From contig JAYWVB010000006.1 of NCBI GenBank assembly GCA_039881045.1, positions 124,001 to 188,000 on the forward strand: DNA of 64,000 nt. Direction: 5' to 3'. Below, piece by piece: positions 1-11,073 of the stretch (positions are counted from its first letter, which is position 1; the number at the start of each line of letters is the position of its first letter). A program made the position numbers and the translations under genes. Source of the stretch: Chaetomium olivaceum (lineage: Eukaryota; Ascomycota; Sordariomycetes; Sordariales; Chaetomiaceae). Under the pieces are notes generated by a model. It did not search any database. It saw only the letters and a list, made by a program, of their open reading frames with translations, and had not been told where the DNA came from.

Positions 1-525
1 CTACCCGCTCAAGGCAGCTGGATAAATAACCCTTTGGGTCTCATTTCGAGCTCATGGGCATGGAGCTACCTGCTTTCGTCATTGACGGTACGCTAACGAC
101 TGAATTTGATAGACCCGCAAAAGCCTCACCCCGAGAGCGATGCCGAGCTGGGTCTCCGCGGCGGTCGCAGTAGTGTGTGCCCGGGTCGGTTTTGCTTCTG
201 TGTGCCCTGCCCGTTGCCATGCGATTGTTGTATTATTTGAGAGGGCGCAACGAAGGACTCAACTTAAGGCGAATTTCGAGAGGGTGATGGGAGGTTCAGG
301 AGTCTGACTTTTGCGAAGCGTTTACATTTCATGAGGTTACGTCGTAACGAGCCAGCCATAGTACATACATAAAGCGAACGAATCTCACTTCGTTTACCCA
401 GTTGGCAGATCATTGATGCAACGACCACAGGGAATCCGAGACTTTGGGAGATGCCCATTCATTCTGGAGACTCGGCAGTTGTCTGGCATCTCATAACGCT
501 CCCAAACGCACACTAAATACATTAA
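1..525. other. intergenic, no gene seen
   Basis: I see no convincing coding region, RNA gene or repeat here. The reading frames present are short, start at non-ATG codons and have no protein-like composition. Confidence 0.5.
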
Positions 526-1005
526 TCATCCGATGGTACGTGTACCTAAGTAAATAGGTGATTGCCTCAAAGCCTGAACACCAAGCGCTCCCAGCGCCAC
601 ACCCGCAGCCGCCGCAGTCCACGACGCGCCCACCACGCTCCCGGCACCCTCCGACACCGTCGTGCTGCTGCTGCCCGCCTCATCACCCCGGGAACCTGCG
701 CCAGCACCCACACCCGCAAAGGATGCCGACGCCGGCAGCGCAGCGGTCACGGGTGTCGATGCCGAGGCTGCGCCGGTAGTAGTCGAGTCCCCTGCACTCT
801 CCCCAGCATCCTCATTCGGCGACGCCTTCTCCGACGACGAAGACGCGCCAGCACCAGCAGAATCCGTCTCATCCACCTGGCCCGCCGCACTCGAAATCGG
901 CACCACCACCACCGCCGCCGCCGCCGCCGCCGTCGTCGTAACCGGCCCCGGCAGCTCCTCCACCACCGTGGTGGTGACTAGCACACCCAAGGCAAAGCAG
1001 GACAT
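526..1005 (-). CDS. doubtful Ala/Ser/Thr-rich protein, possibly cell-surface
   Basis: This open frame of 159 codons starts with an ATG (MSCFALGVL...). It is almost entirely Ala, Ser, Thr, Val and Gly, with an acidic patch around residues 45-70. Near the C-terminus a small-residue stretch (GAGSVVGAS) is followed by a hydrophobic run (AAAAGVALGALGV), which resembles a GPI-attachment signal, but 14 further residues follow it. A clear signal peptide is missing, so an upstream exon would be needed for a secreted protein; none could be placed in the GC-rich DNA at 1010-1250. Low-complexity GC-rich DNA often leaves all frames open, so this may not be a gene. Confidence 0.3.
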   Translation of the reverse strand: MSCFALGVLVTTTVVEELPGPVTTTAAAAAAVVVVPISSAAGQVDETDSAGAGASSSSEKASPNEDAGESAGDSTTTGAASASTPVTAALPASASFAGVGAGAGSRGDEAGSSSTTVSEGAGSVVGASWTAAAAGVALGALGVQALRQSPIYLGTRTIG

Positions 1006-4000
1006 GTAGGACGCCTCGGCCGGGCGCGCGTGAGGTGTGCCCTGCCCTGCGCTTGTCGGCGGCGCAGCCGGGGGACGTCGGGTCTTTGACGGGGGGCGCG
1101 CGCGCCTGCCCCCCGCCGCCGCAACCTATCGAGCGGGTCGCAGCCGAGATCTCGCCGCCCCCCGTGTCCCGCGTCGTACCAGTGCACGGCACGCACGATG
1201 CGGTCCGCCCACCTGGGGCGCCGAAGGTGTGCCCCGCCTGAGCAGCCGGATGGATAGGGTGGGGGTGGCGGGCAGGGTGAGGAGGGTGAGGGTGGTGCCG
1301 GGGAGGGATTGGGGTACCTACCTTACCTTATCTTGGGTAGACTTGCTGTGGGGCTGGTGGGTGGTTGTGGTGGCTGTGATGGTGCCAGTACTGTTTGGGT
1401 AGGTGTCTACCTAAGCAGTGTGGTTTGGCGGAATTGTGATGAACAGCAAGACGTGGGATATCATGGATGTAAGGTGTTGCGTGAGATGCTGGCAGGATTT
1501 AACCCTTTAGTGTGATGCTCGGACTTTAGCGTTTAAATCCTTCCCGAGTCCCAACCGTGACATCGGTGGAAAATAAGAGAGATGAACTACCTGGGTAGGC
1601 ACCTTGGTGCAATTTCCCTAAAAAAAAGCATTAAGCTTTCTCCAAGAGCCGTTTTGAGCCGAGCGTTTTTTGACGCTTCCTCGTCGTCACTCTAACGAAG
1701 ACCAAACAAAACTGACCGCCTCTAGGATCCCAAGACTACAAAGGTTTATAAAACGCATTGCCTGGCTTGTATACCACGGTCTTGATCTCACTAAACTTCT
1801 CCCTCTTTGGCTCCTTGGCCACTTGGCAGCGGAGGTGCCCATGCAAACAATTACTCAGGCAGGACCCTTCCTCAAGGGCGAGGCCCCCAACAGTTGCACA
1901 GTAAATGTTGGTAACCCAAACGGTGGCAAATGCTGTCAACGTAGATTCTTATGGAGGTCTAGTAGGTAATGCTACTAATAATAATGATACAAATATATGT
2001 CCCAACCTCGCCATGCAATGTCAACGCTTTGATGCAATCCGACAAGTGATCCAACTTCAAACTCTCTCATCCCATAAGAATATGCTAATTTCCGGCGCCG
2101 AGATATCGGAGTAACCGATGTTAAATTTTGAACAAAATGCCAGTGGGCACTATAGCCCAGTATCACACTGGGGGGGTGATGTTCGGCGACGTCGGCGAGG
2201 ACACCATCGGATCCTGATCCCTCCTTCCCTTCCGGATTCTACTCCAGAGATTCGTCACCGCCGTCGCGACAGGGGAGTCCTGGATCGCCCGTCTCGATCG
2301 TTGTGTCGCCGATGTACCCGTCCGAGCCACGGGCCGGAAGTAGAAACTGTTGCTTTCCGTTCGAACTGGTTGAAACTGTTGCGGAGGTGGGTTCATTTCG
2401 GTCGAGTCGTCCTCCAGAGTCGAGCCGCATCGTTTGACTCGGTCTTGTTCGTCCTACAGAAAGAAATTCTGTCAGCTCTTTGGCCCTTCACATACTGGGG
2501 AGGCGGTGGAGCGAAGGCACTTACCAACGTCAGAGGCCTGGCTGATATTAGAATCCACCGGTCAAGCGCTACCATCTAAATCCATGATCAGTCCTAGTTA
2601 CCAGCTACAAAGGATTCCAAGGATAAACATTAACACAACGGCATGCGGTACCTTCAACGCATATTGTCCGGGTCCACATATGCGGTCTAACAGATTCTTT
2701 AGTTCTCCAGGCTCGGCGCCGTGCGTCTGGAAGTAGAACTCGGGCCGGCCCTCCGTTCCCTGCGTTTCCTCCGCCCCGTAACCCCCTATCATTCGTGCGG
2801 TCGGAGTCAGGGAGTTGAAGAGACAAAAAATGGCCCTTGAAGATCGATTTAGCACCTGACGGCTTTAACTCGAGGATAGTGTTGCAGAGACTGAAATTCA
2901 GCTCGAGAATGGGAAGCCGCACATTGTGTTGATGGTGTCAATGTGAAAGATCGGTGAGGGAGGCCCTGCGGACCTACGCAGTCTTTTCCAAACCGAAGAG
3001 GCGCAAGTTAGGGGCGCGGTCTGTGGCGTTATTAATGCGGTGTGACCGTTCTGCAGAAAATGGTGAAAATCGATTGGTTATAAGAATATGGTTCAGTCTT
3101 TTGCGTTCTGCAGAAAAGCGGGCAGCCGCCATTCGAGGCATTTAAGTCAATGGGAGGGGGCGAACACCGCCACCTCACTCGTCCCTCCGACGTCCGCCGC
3201 CAATTATTGTCCGGCAGCCTAGTCTGACTCTGGCCCCATTGCCGACTGGCCACGTCTTGATGTCGCTAGACCATGTTTCAAGGCCTAGGATGGGCTCTGA
3301 AAGCCTGATGGGCCGACGGTCAAGTCCTAGTATCGAATACATGTCAGAACCCGGCCAACTGCTCAATCATCCCGACCTTTGACAGGTGATGAACTATGAT
3401 GTTAGGTCGACACTCAAAAACGAGGCTTCACGGGCGACCTGATGCTGAGCAACGCCCAGCACAGCCTGAAGGATGAAGCCGGGACGGTACAGCAGCTGTG
3501 TGTTTGTGACACGGAACTAAGGTGCACCTTGCATGCCTGAGACTGCAAGAGGCAGCTCCCGGCTTAAGCAAGTCGGGATATTTTGGATGGCAATAGTTGC
3601 GACATCCCAAGATAACCCAACTCGATTTCAAGAACCCTTCTGCGGTGCAACCGGTGTGGGTGCACCGCTAGTCCCAATAAGCACCTGAGCTGGCCGGCAC
3701 CGGCTTTATCTATGTGGGAGCGTCCTAGGATTGGCTCCCATAGTTACACAAATCGGACCCGTTCTCCCCACCACTACGGCCGTCCCTACCCCCAGGCTGC
3801 GAAAGAGGGGTTCTTGCATGCTTGAGCTCCGTGCTTGAGTCGTTTCCCCAAGCCTTAGCCACATAGCCGCAACGCAGTCGAAGGAAGACAAGGCTCGGCT
3901 GGTCAATCTCTCCAGCGGAGGCCATGGGGTTGATATAAAGGGCGGACCTGGCCTGAGCCAACCAGTGCTGTGCTCCACGAACGTATGTCACTTCCGTTCC

Positions 4001-4038
4001 CATCCATCAATCAGATTGTCCATGATACTGACCTCACA
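1006..4038. other. intergenic, about 3 kb, no gene recognised
   Basis: The first 300 bases are very GC-rich and then turn AT-richer. At 1645-1661 there are two adjacent GAGCCG motifs like those at the ends of the 15-23 kb transposon, possibly a remnant. A 13-bp direct repeat lies at 3048-3117. A short frame around 1840-1970 has Cys-rich residues (SCTVNVGNPNGGKCCQ), but neither start nor end could be fixed. Nothing else is supported. Confidence 0.45.
3048..3117. repeat. 13-bp direct repeat pair with palindromic core
   Basis: GTTCTGCAGAAAA occurs at 3048-3060 and again at 3105-3117. Each copy contains the palindrome TTCTGCAGAA. The start-to-start spacing is 57 bp. There is no gene immediately downstream, so its role is unknown. 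Confidence 0.6.
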
Positions 4039-6092
4039 ATGGACTGGGCTCCTGCAGTCAACCCCTGTATCACGGAAGGTGATCTCGGCGCTTTTCGTTA
4101 CGACAATGGGCGGTCGGATGAAGCGAGTGTGCCCACACTCTTACGGTGCCATGTAAGTTAACACACCGTTGACGCTTTCACCAAATGGTGTCTGGTGTGC
4201 CATCTAATCTGCTTGCTGGTATAGCGCAACGGGTTGGAGGTTGTACCTCTCAACACCCAAGAGGCATGGAAACAATGGTTCGAGGTCCGTAATTATACAC
4301 TGTCTCAGTGCCATCTGTTTGTCCATTGACTGTCCAGCTCAGAGTGACATATTCAGAGGCGAACATCTTCACACCTCGCATCGTTCGAGCTTATCTGGTT
4401 TCCAGGTCTTGTAAGTTGCTGCCCCTCTCACGGTGTTTTGTTTCCCCTCTCTGTAGTATTCTAAGTGACTGTGCTGATAAACCCAGGGTATCTTCTGATG
4501 TAGAGCCATTGCCGACATTAGACTTCGGCGTTAATGCTCAGGCCAACTCCACCCCTGCTCTCAACGTGGACCCCATCGACGATGACATCGGACCACAGCC
4601 ACTTCCTCGCCCTCACAACAATCTCCCATTCTCGAGGTCCCATTGGAGTCAAGTTGTCAAAGCGTTCATGATTCCCAAGGCGATCATACACCCAACCAGA
4701 AGAAACAAATGTCAATCCACGTTCGTGGCATGCAACCATGGGGAAGTGAAATTGGAGCTACATACAGCTGTTGCCGCACCATACAACCGGTCGGGAAGCT
4801 TTTCTCTCTCTTGCACGTACTTCAACGCACCCAAACTTTCGTTGGCCGTGTTCTATTCATGTAACTCGGCACAGCTGCGGCGTATAACGCAACTCCTTCG
4901 AGGTTCGCCCGAGGTAGCTTCCCATCCGCTCCTCATGGTAGGAGTTTTTGCCGAACTACAGCTAAATCGCATGGAGGACGTAGTCGGCAGGGTGCACAAG
5001 TATTGCGACTATAACAGTCGCATTTTTGCTGTTAACTGGGACAATAACGGAGCCGCCTTGATCAAAAACCTCAACCGTCGGTTGCGCGATGGGATAATCA
5101 AGGCCAGGGAAGCCGAAGAGGAGATGCGAACCGTCAGGGCCCAACTGAAGGAAATAGCGGACCGTATCACCGACCAAGAAGAGGCATGGACCGCCTGGGC
5201 ACCTCCACCAGGCGCAGAAGGTCCGGCGGGTCCAAATACCCCGGCCATCTTAAACAGGTTCAAAGGCAGGTTCAAGGAGATTGACAACGAGATTGATGGC
5301 TTGATGAGCCAATGCCGGACCGCTGCCGAGGAACAGCAATACACGGGTGATCTGGTGAGTGCCACCTAGCTACCAACCCTTGGGTTTATGACACACTAGC
5401 CGATGTTGATATTTGTTTGCACAGTTCATGTCCGAAATCTCGAGACAAGAAGCAAGAGTAAGCAGGCGCCAGGGAACCCAGAGCAAGTTTCTAGCCATGA
5501 TTGCAACCATTTTCCTTCCCATGACGAGTGTGGCTGTAAGTACACCCGACAGCGGAGACTAAGATGTCAAACGCGCTATTGCTCACTCTATTTGCAGACT
5601 ATATTTGCTGTGCCGGCCTTCAGGTTTGAAAATGACTGGCTTGATATTAGATTCAGGCCTGTCAATGGTTCAGAGAGCCACAACGGGTCCTCAACCTCGC
5701 CTTCCGATCCCAATCCTGTCTTTTCTGGTTATGGTATCATTTTTATCGTGATATCAGTTTGTTTGAGCTGTTTTACCTACTGTGCCTACCTCTCGGCAAC
5801 GAAGCGACTCGAAGAGAATGACGAGTTTCTCATAAACCGTGACCCACTCCCACAATTTAGCTCCACAGCCGCCGGGGAGGGTTCCGGGACCACGGTGGGC
5901 TGGGAAGGAAAGGAAGGCAATGGCTCGAGTTCCAGTCATGGGTCGCTAGCTGGATTGAAGGCGGTGGAGTCTGGGCTTCGGTTTCTCATGGCTGTTCCCG
6001 GGACTTTCAAGTCCTGGAGAGCACAACCGTGGTTCTCCGGGAAAGGTGGACGGGGGCACAAAAGCAACAGCCCCAGAGATAGCCATGTGTGA
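4039..6092 (+). CDS. CorA-like two-transmembrane protein
   Basis: This multi-exon gene has a CorA-like C-terminal architecture. A charged helical region (about 5040-5330, rich in REAEEEM and RFKEIDNEID-type segments) leads into TM1 (FLAMIATIFLPMTSVATIF) and, after a loop, TM2 (GYGIIFIVISVCLSCFTY). True CorA magnesium channels carry a GMN motif after TM1; here TM1 runs into AVPAF and no GMN is seen, so transport is unproven. Likely exons: 4039-4152, 4225-4284, 4338 to about 4405-4410, about 4487-5354, 5425-5535 and 5598-6092. The last two joins keep phase exactly and use GTGAGT/GTAAGT donors. The boundary near 4410-4486 is uncertain, because the best donor (GTAAGT at 4411) puts a TAG in frame. 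The ATG at 4039 has a strong context (ACAATGG); an in-frame ATG also exists at 3985. It probably sits in an internal or plasma membrane. Confidence 0.75.
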
Positions 6093-6928
6093 AGCGACAA
6101 CTCGATTCAGTCCCCAATTATTACCGTCAGAACGTTAGGTACCAAGCCTAATACAAACGAGTTTCCCTTCGCTAGTGATACAATGAGTGGCCATCTCCCA
6201 GTTGTTGCTCAGACGGACTAACAACCTGGCATTTGCTCAGGTTCAACCTCAGTTATATCACCTAGATTTTAACATGTGCTTCATGAGCCTTCGTATGAGA
6301 CCCTGATAGCCTCCACATACTAACAAGCTCGCCCCATCTTGGGCTTACGGCTTTTTCCATGGTCGAGAACCGTCATTGTGTTGTCCCCTCCTTTCCGGTG
6401 TGGCCATCAATCGTTCCAGGTCATCAAACCCAGCATAGGTGGCGAACCATCGCCAAGCAGTACTGAAGCTACGAAGATGCCACGCATTTCCCGCTTAAGA
6501 ACTGCTAAGCCGCCACATCCAAGCTAGCAACCGGGACAACTATCACCGGGCTAATGCAACCATCCAACATCCAACCCTCACAGCAACTCTTTGGAATTGA
6601 TGACGGAGAGAACTCCCGCTTCCCGGTCTGCAGCTCCTCAGTGTGCCGTAGCCAGGCGAGCCGGTCGGGTATTAAGCTGCGCTGCCATTACAACGGGACT
6701 CCATGATCCGGAGACCACAGTCGGTAGTCGACATATTTAGCCAAATTACAAAGCTACCCAATCCTCACCTTCAGGTCTTGGCCTGCGTTGTTTCTATAAT
6801 AATACGAAGTACGAGAATCCTTTTCGATCCTTCATGCCACCTCGATCGGCGATAATAGTGGTCTTCCCCCGTCTCGGGCGTCGGCCACAACAACCAACCC
6901 ACATCGATCCAACAACGCGGCCTCCGAG
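6093..6928. other. intergenic, promoter side of the DUF4419 gene
   Basis: No coding region is recognised. The pyrimidine-rich stretch just before 6929 is ordinary fungal 5' leader sequence. Confidence 0.5.
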
Positions 6929-8233
6929 ATGTTGTTCTCAAGCCTTCTACTAACCGCCACGGCCGCAGCAGCGGTTGTCATCATCCCCGGTGGTGGCGAC
7001 CCAAAGCCCTACACCGGCGCCGCCGGCCTCACCTCAGAAAATGCCTACTTTCGCGAGTCGGCACCCTACGAGTTCTTTAACAACAGCGCCGAGCTTATTA
7101 TGACATCCCTTACCGTCACCAACATGTCAACCGCCCCCGGCCTCCGCCCCTCCGGCGACTCCTTCGTCCGCGGCGCCATCCAGGCCTGGGGCGAGCACCT
7201 ACACCTCGTAGTCCGCCCGGACGAGGTGTGGTTCACCATCCTCGTCCAAATGAACTTCTACATGCTCTCGCACGCCGAAGAGATCCGCTCGCTCTTCGTC
7301 GACCACGAGGGCCAGGAAGAAATCTTCATCAAAGACTACACCTGGTATGACGTCCTGATCCGCTTCAAGGACGAGATCCAGAAGCGCGTCAAAACAGACT
7401 GGCTGCTGGACTGGATCACCCCAAACTTCTCCACCACGACCGAGAGCGACATCATGACGGCCAACATCCTCATGATGGGCCTCAGCAAAGCCTACTTCAA
7501 GTACATCGGCAAGCAAGTTTGCGGCCTGCCCTCGGTCACCCTCCTCGGCACCCACGCCGACTGGACCAAGCTCGTCACCAAGCTCGATCGCCTGCCCGAC
7601 TTCGGCGCCGAGCCCGCTGACTACAAGGCTCGGCTGCGGCCCATCCTCACGCGCATCGCGGCATCGTTTGAGGACCCGGACTCTGCCGAGACCCGCCTCT
7701 TCTGGAACCAGATCGTCAACGCCGAGGCAGCTCACGTGTGTGGTGACCCGCCCGTGTTTGTCTCGGGCTGGATCACAGGGTTCTACTACTGGAACGATAA
7801 CGGCCGGCCGTTTGGACGGACTACTAGTGCTACCAAGGCTCGACTGACGCTGGATGGGGTTAAGTATCCCGTGTTGGACCTCTCTTTTGCGCCGGTGGGA
7901 TACGCCCGCGCGCCGTTTATCATGAAGGACTTTGGCGGGAGGGATGAGTTCCCTGCGTATGTAGCGGCGGGTGGGCTGGGGAAGCAGATTACGGAGGGGC
8001 CGCCGGAAGGGTATAGGGAGGCGTTGGAGAGAACGGGCGGGGATCTGAAGCTTGCGGAGGATCAGACGGCGCATGGAACGCTAAGGCCGCTCAGTGGATG
8101 GATGTTGTATGGGCCGGTTGATCATGAGGCGCCGCAGTCGCAGTACTTGGTGGAGGATGAATTGCTGGAAATCATGTTTCTTACGAGTAGGGGCATGTCC
8201 GGAGATACTTGTGGGGTTTTTGAGGCTCCATAA
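6929..8233 (+). CDS. DUF4419-family protein, probably secreted
   Basis: A single exon of 434 codons starts at an ATG preceded by GCCTCCGAG. The N-terminus has a hydrophobic segment with small residues (LLLTATAAAAVVIIPGG), which looks like a signal peptide. The body matches the fungal DUF4419 family (Pfam PF14388): an early ENAYFRESAPYEFF segment, the conserved AIQAWGEHLHLVVRPDEVW block near residues 88-107, a TANILMMGLSKAYF block near 170-185, and SGWITGFYYWND near 280-292. The family's biochemical function is unknown to me. Full length and undamaged; neighbours give no functional hint. Confidence 0.85.
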   Translation: MLFSSLLLTATAAAAVVIIPGGGDPKPYTGAAGLTSENAYFRESAPYEFFNNSAELIMTSLTVTNMSTAPGLRPSGDSFVRGAIQAWGEHLHLVVRPDEVWFTILVQMNFYMLSHAEEIRSLFVDHEGQEEIFIKDYTWYDVLIRFKDEIQKRVKTDWLLDWITPNFSTTTESDIMTANILMMGLSKAYFKYIGKQVCGLPSVTLLGTHADWTKLVTKLDRLPDFGAEPADYKARLRPILTRIAASFEDPDSAETRLFWNQIVNAEAAHVCGDPPVFVSGWITGFYYWNDNGRPFGRTTSATKARLTLDGVKYPVLDLSFAPVGYARAPFIMKDFGGRDEFPAYVAAGGLGKQITEGPPEGYREALERTGGDLKLAEDQTAHGTLRPLSGWMLYGPVDHEAPQSQYLVEDELLEIMFLTSRGMSGDTCGVFEAP

Positions 8234-11073
8234 AAGGCTTGGTCTCGGGCTGGGGATAGCAAGTGCTTGATACCCCACGATGGAGTGATGTAAGCTTCGT
8301 TGGATGACACGGGACGACCGTTATGGGAGAAGGCATATAAACCCAAGTAAATCCCGAGACTGTTGGGGAAACGTGCGGCTACAACAAGTGATGCCTATGA
8401 GTGCAATTCCTCCTTTTCAATAAAGACCCATTGGATAGTTACGACCTGGGTTTGGAAATGAGGCATCGGTATATTAGAGGTAGTACAGGAGACGACCTGT
8501 GGAGACATGGATTGACAACATTAATTCAGAACACTAATAGGGTGAGACTTACCATGAGTTCGACATATCAACTTTAATCTCTAGGAGCATGGATGCTCAA
8601 TGACTTGAGGGACAGTGTCGAACCATTAGCTAGGTACCTAGGTCTCATTCCAACTCAGTGGCATTGAACTGCATGTGCTGCCCCGTGCCGTGCCTATCAT
8701 ACGCGAAATAAACTGATTATCTACACCAATATTGAGCTCATGGTGCCATACCTTACTCAAAGGCCCTCCCTATAATACATCAGGCCCTTGATACTGGGCG
8801 TGAAGTTACAAGTATCCCCCCAACAATCGATATGGCTTTACTAATACGGTTTAGTGTCTTCCCTTGCAATGTAGCGTTTGCAAGGCGAGTCAGCGACTCC
8901 AGAGCCCACATCATCTGCCCTGCTCGATGCCGGATACGCCGTCGCTATATTCTACCTCAAGGAGGCACACGACACCATTACGAACATGGAATCCCTAACT
9001 CCCCTAGGTAGATACGATCAGAGCATTACAGAAAAGGCATACAGATACATACCTACCCAGTTTCGGCGCCCTATCTAGTGAAGGGGTTAAATCAAAAAGG
9101 GAAGCAAAATACGTAGGCAAAATACCTCGGGGTCTTCCTTTCCTGACTTTCGTGTCACGTTGGGACCCTGGGAGGAGGTCATCGTTCGGCCCGGTTACGT
9201 CTTGTGCAACGCGGTCTCGCCACATATCTTAGAGGGCGAGTTCGTATGCCTCACTTCATGGTGCTTGGTATCGTGTCAGCAAGGCGACAAAGCGTGACTG
9301 ATTGGTTGAACTTCGTGACAAGAAATAGCCTAAATCCTAGTACCATCCATAGGTGTGTGACGGCCAAACTGTGGCAGTTGGAGGAGTCATGAACCCGGTG
9401 GCAAGGAGTTGGCACAAATGTTGAGAATATGCACTTCTCAGGGAGGACACGCGCGAGTTGCGGTCAGCAACTTATAACTAGAAGCAGTTTTAGGATTTGC
9501 TTACATATTAAGCATAATATTAAGCGTAGCTTTAGCGGTATACTTGTGATCGTAAGGGACACCCACCTGCTCATGTTTCGTTTCCTGACGCTGGATCTCA
9601 GGGTAGGCGTTGGCGAGGCAGTCATGGCATCATCATCCACCGGATCTCGAGGACCTTTCTGACATCGGCCGGTGCAAAGGGCTTCCGTGATATCCGATTG
9701 ACCAGGGTCGTGTTTGCTTTTTCAATAGTCAGTTGTGCACTGACACATCCCGCGCTCACGGTGGATTGAAGTGAACCAAACAAACTATCAGTAGGGCTGA
9801 CAGAGTCGGCAGGGCCAATGGATGTGATTCATAAAATCCACCCTTCTGACCCGGGAACCGGGATACCATCGGGCGCAGGGGGCACAGAAAAGTCCACGCC
9901 GACATGTCTTTCCCAAACATCCCGCGCCCTGAAGACGGCTGTGCAAAAGATGCTCACAAACCCGGGACTGTCAGCAATCTGACCAACCGGGAGCGTCCCG
10001 ATCCAGCCGAACCCGGACGTGAATCCCCGGCCGTGCAGACGCGAAATCACCAGACCCTCTCTTTAACCCCTGCTTTCCACATGGCCGCGTGAAAGACCAT
10101 GTATTCGCCAAAGGGACGGCACACCCCCTGCTTATCAACATCCTTCGCCGCTGCGGGTTTGGTCTGGAATGTTCGTTGACGAGCTGAAACTTGTAACCGA
10201 GTTCTCGTTTCGCGACCGGTCATGAGTGCGGCAGTTCGCGGAAGCGCCTCGCGGCTCCGTGCCGTGGCGGCGGACGGAGAGTATGCACATGTTGTAGAAC
10301 TCGATACTGCATGATGGCTAATATCTGTGTTCCATTTATAGCTCCATCTCCCCGCCAGGCTTCGGACCTGCCGTTCATGGCCAGGTTTAGGAGCTGCGCA
10401 CTGGTTCGACAAACGCAATGTCCGCGGAAACAAACGGGCACACTGGTTCGAAGGAGTCGAGACCATGTAGAACCGTCTTATCTGTCACAACACAAAGAGG
10501 GAAGGTGTGTCTCACTGGCCCTTGCATTTGTCCTTGCAGCCTGGGTCCATTTCATTATCCTTACCATGCCAGATCCGTCCCAGCTACCCGGATGAGCACC
10601 CTCGTAGGCTGCAGAACCATGCCGCGCATCCATGAGAACCTGGTTCAGTCAGCCCGTAGTGGCAGGACGCCATGCACGTGGATGGAAATGTCAAAAGTCG
10701 TCACTCGCTTCTGCGTAATGCTCATAGGACAAGCGAAACTGACAGTGGATGACATCCACAAACCCAAGACATGCCACTCCTTCGGATTACACGAGATTCT
10801 GTCGGCGGCCGAGACCAGATTCTTGGTACCCAATCACTGCGGCCTTTTGGTCGCACGCATGCGCGGGCTGTGGGAGGAGATGGGGGGTGCGGCTCCTCGC
10901 CTGCATTATGGATCGTTCGGGAACGCGTTGGCTCTGTCTGGTGGTTTTCCCGACGCGTATAAGTAGGCGGAGGAGTTCCCGTATCGAATGCCGCTCAGCA
11001 ATCAATCACCACTTCATCCCAGAATCACCAACACAGTAGCGAGCATCAGGGCCTCTTCGTATCGTCAATCAAC
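8234..11073. other. intergenic, 2.8 kb, no gene supported
   Basis: Several frames of 60-180 codons exist but none has a recognisable protein pattern. A short AT-rich patch at about 9475-9550 (many TTAAG/ATATT words) resembles degraded, RIP-like DNA. The last 120 bases contain a TATA-like site for the protease gene. Confidence 0.5.
10957..10964 (+). promoter_or_regulatory. TATA-like box of the S8 protease gene
   Basis: CGTATAAG lies about 115 bases upstream of the ATG at 11074, a usual spacing for a fungal TATA box plus a short leader. Confidence 0.5.

Noticed and set aside
7199..8074. Minus-strand frame of 291 codons
   Set aside because: Exactly opposite the DUF4419 gene, Arg/Val/Asp-rich shadow composition, no ATG start or family pattern.
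10047..10966. Frames of 139 and 182 codons before the protease gene
   Set aside because: Non-ATG starts, overlapping on both strands, no protein-like pattern.
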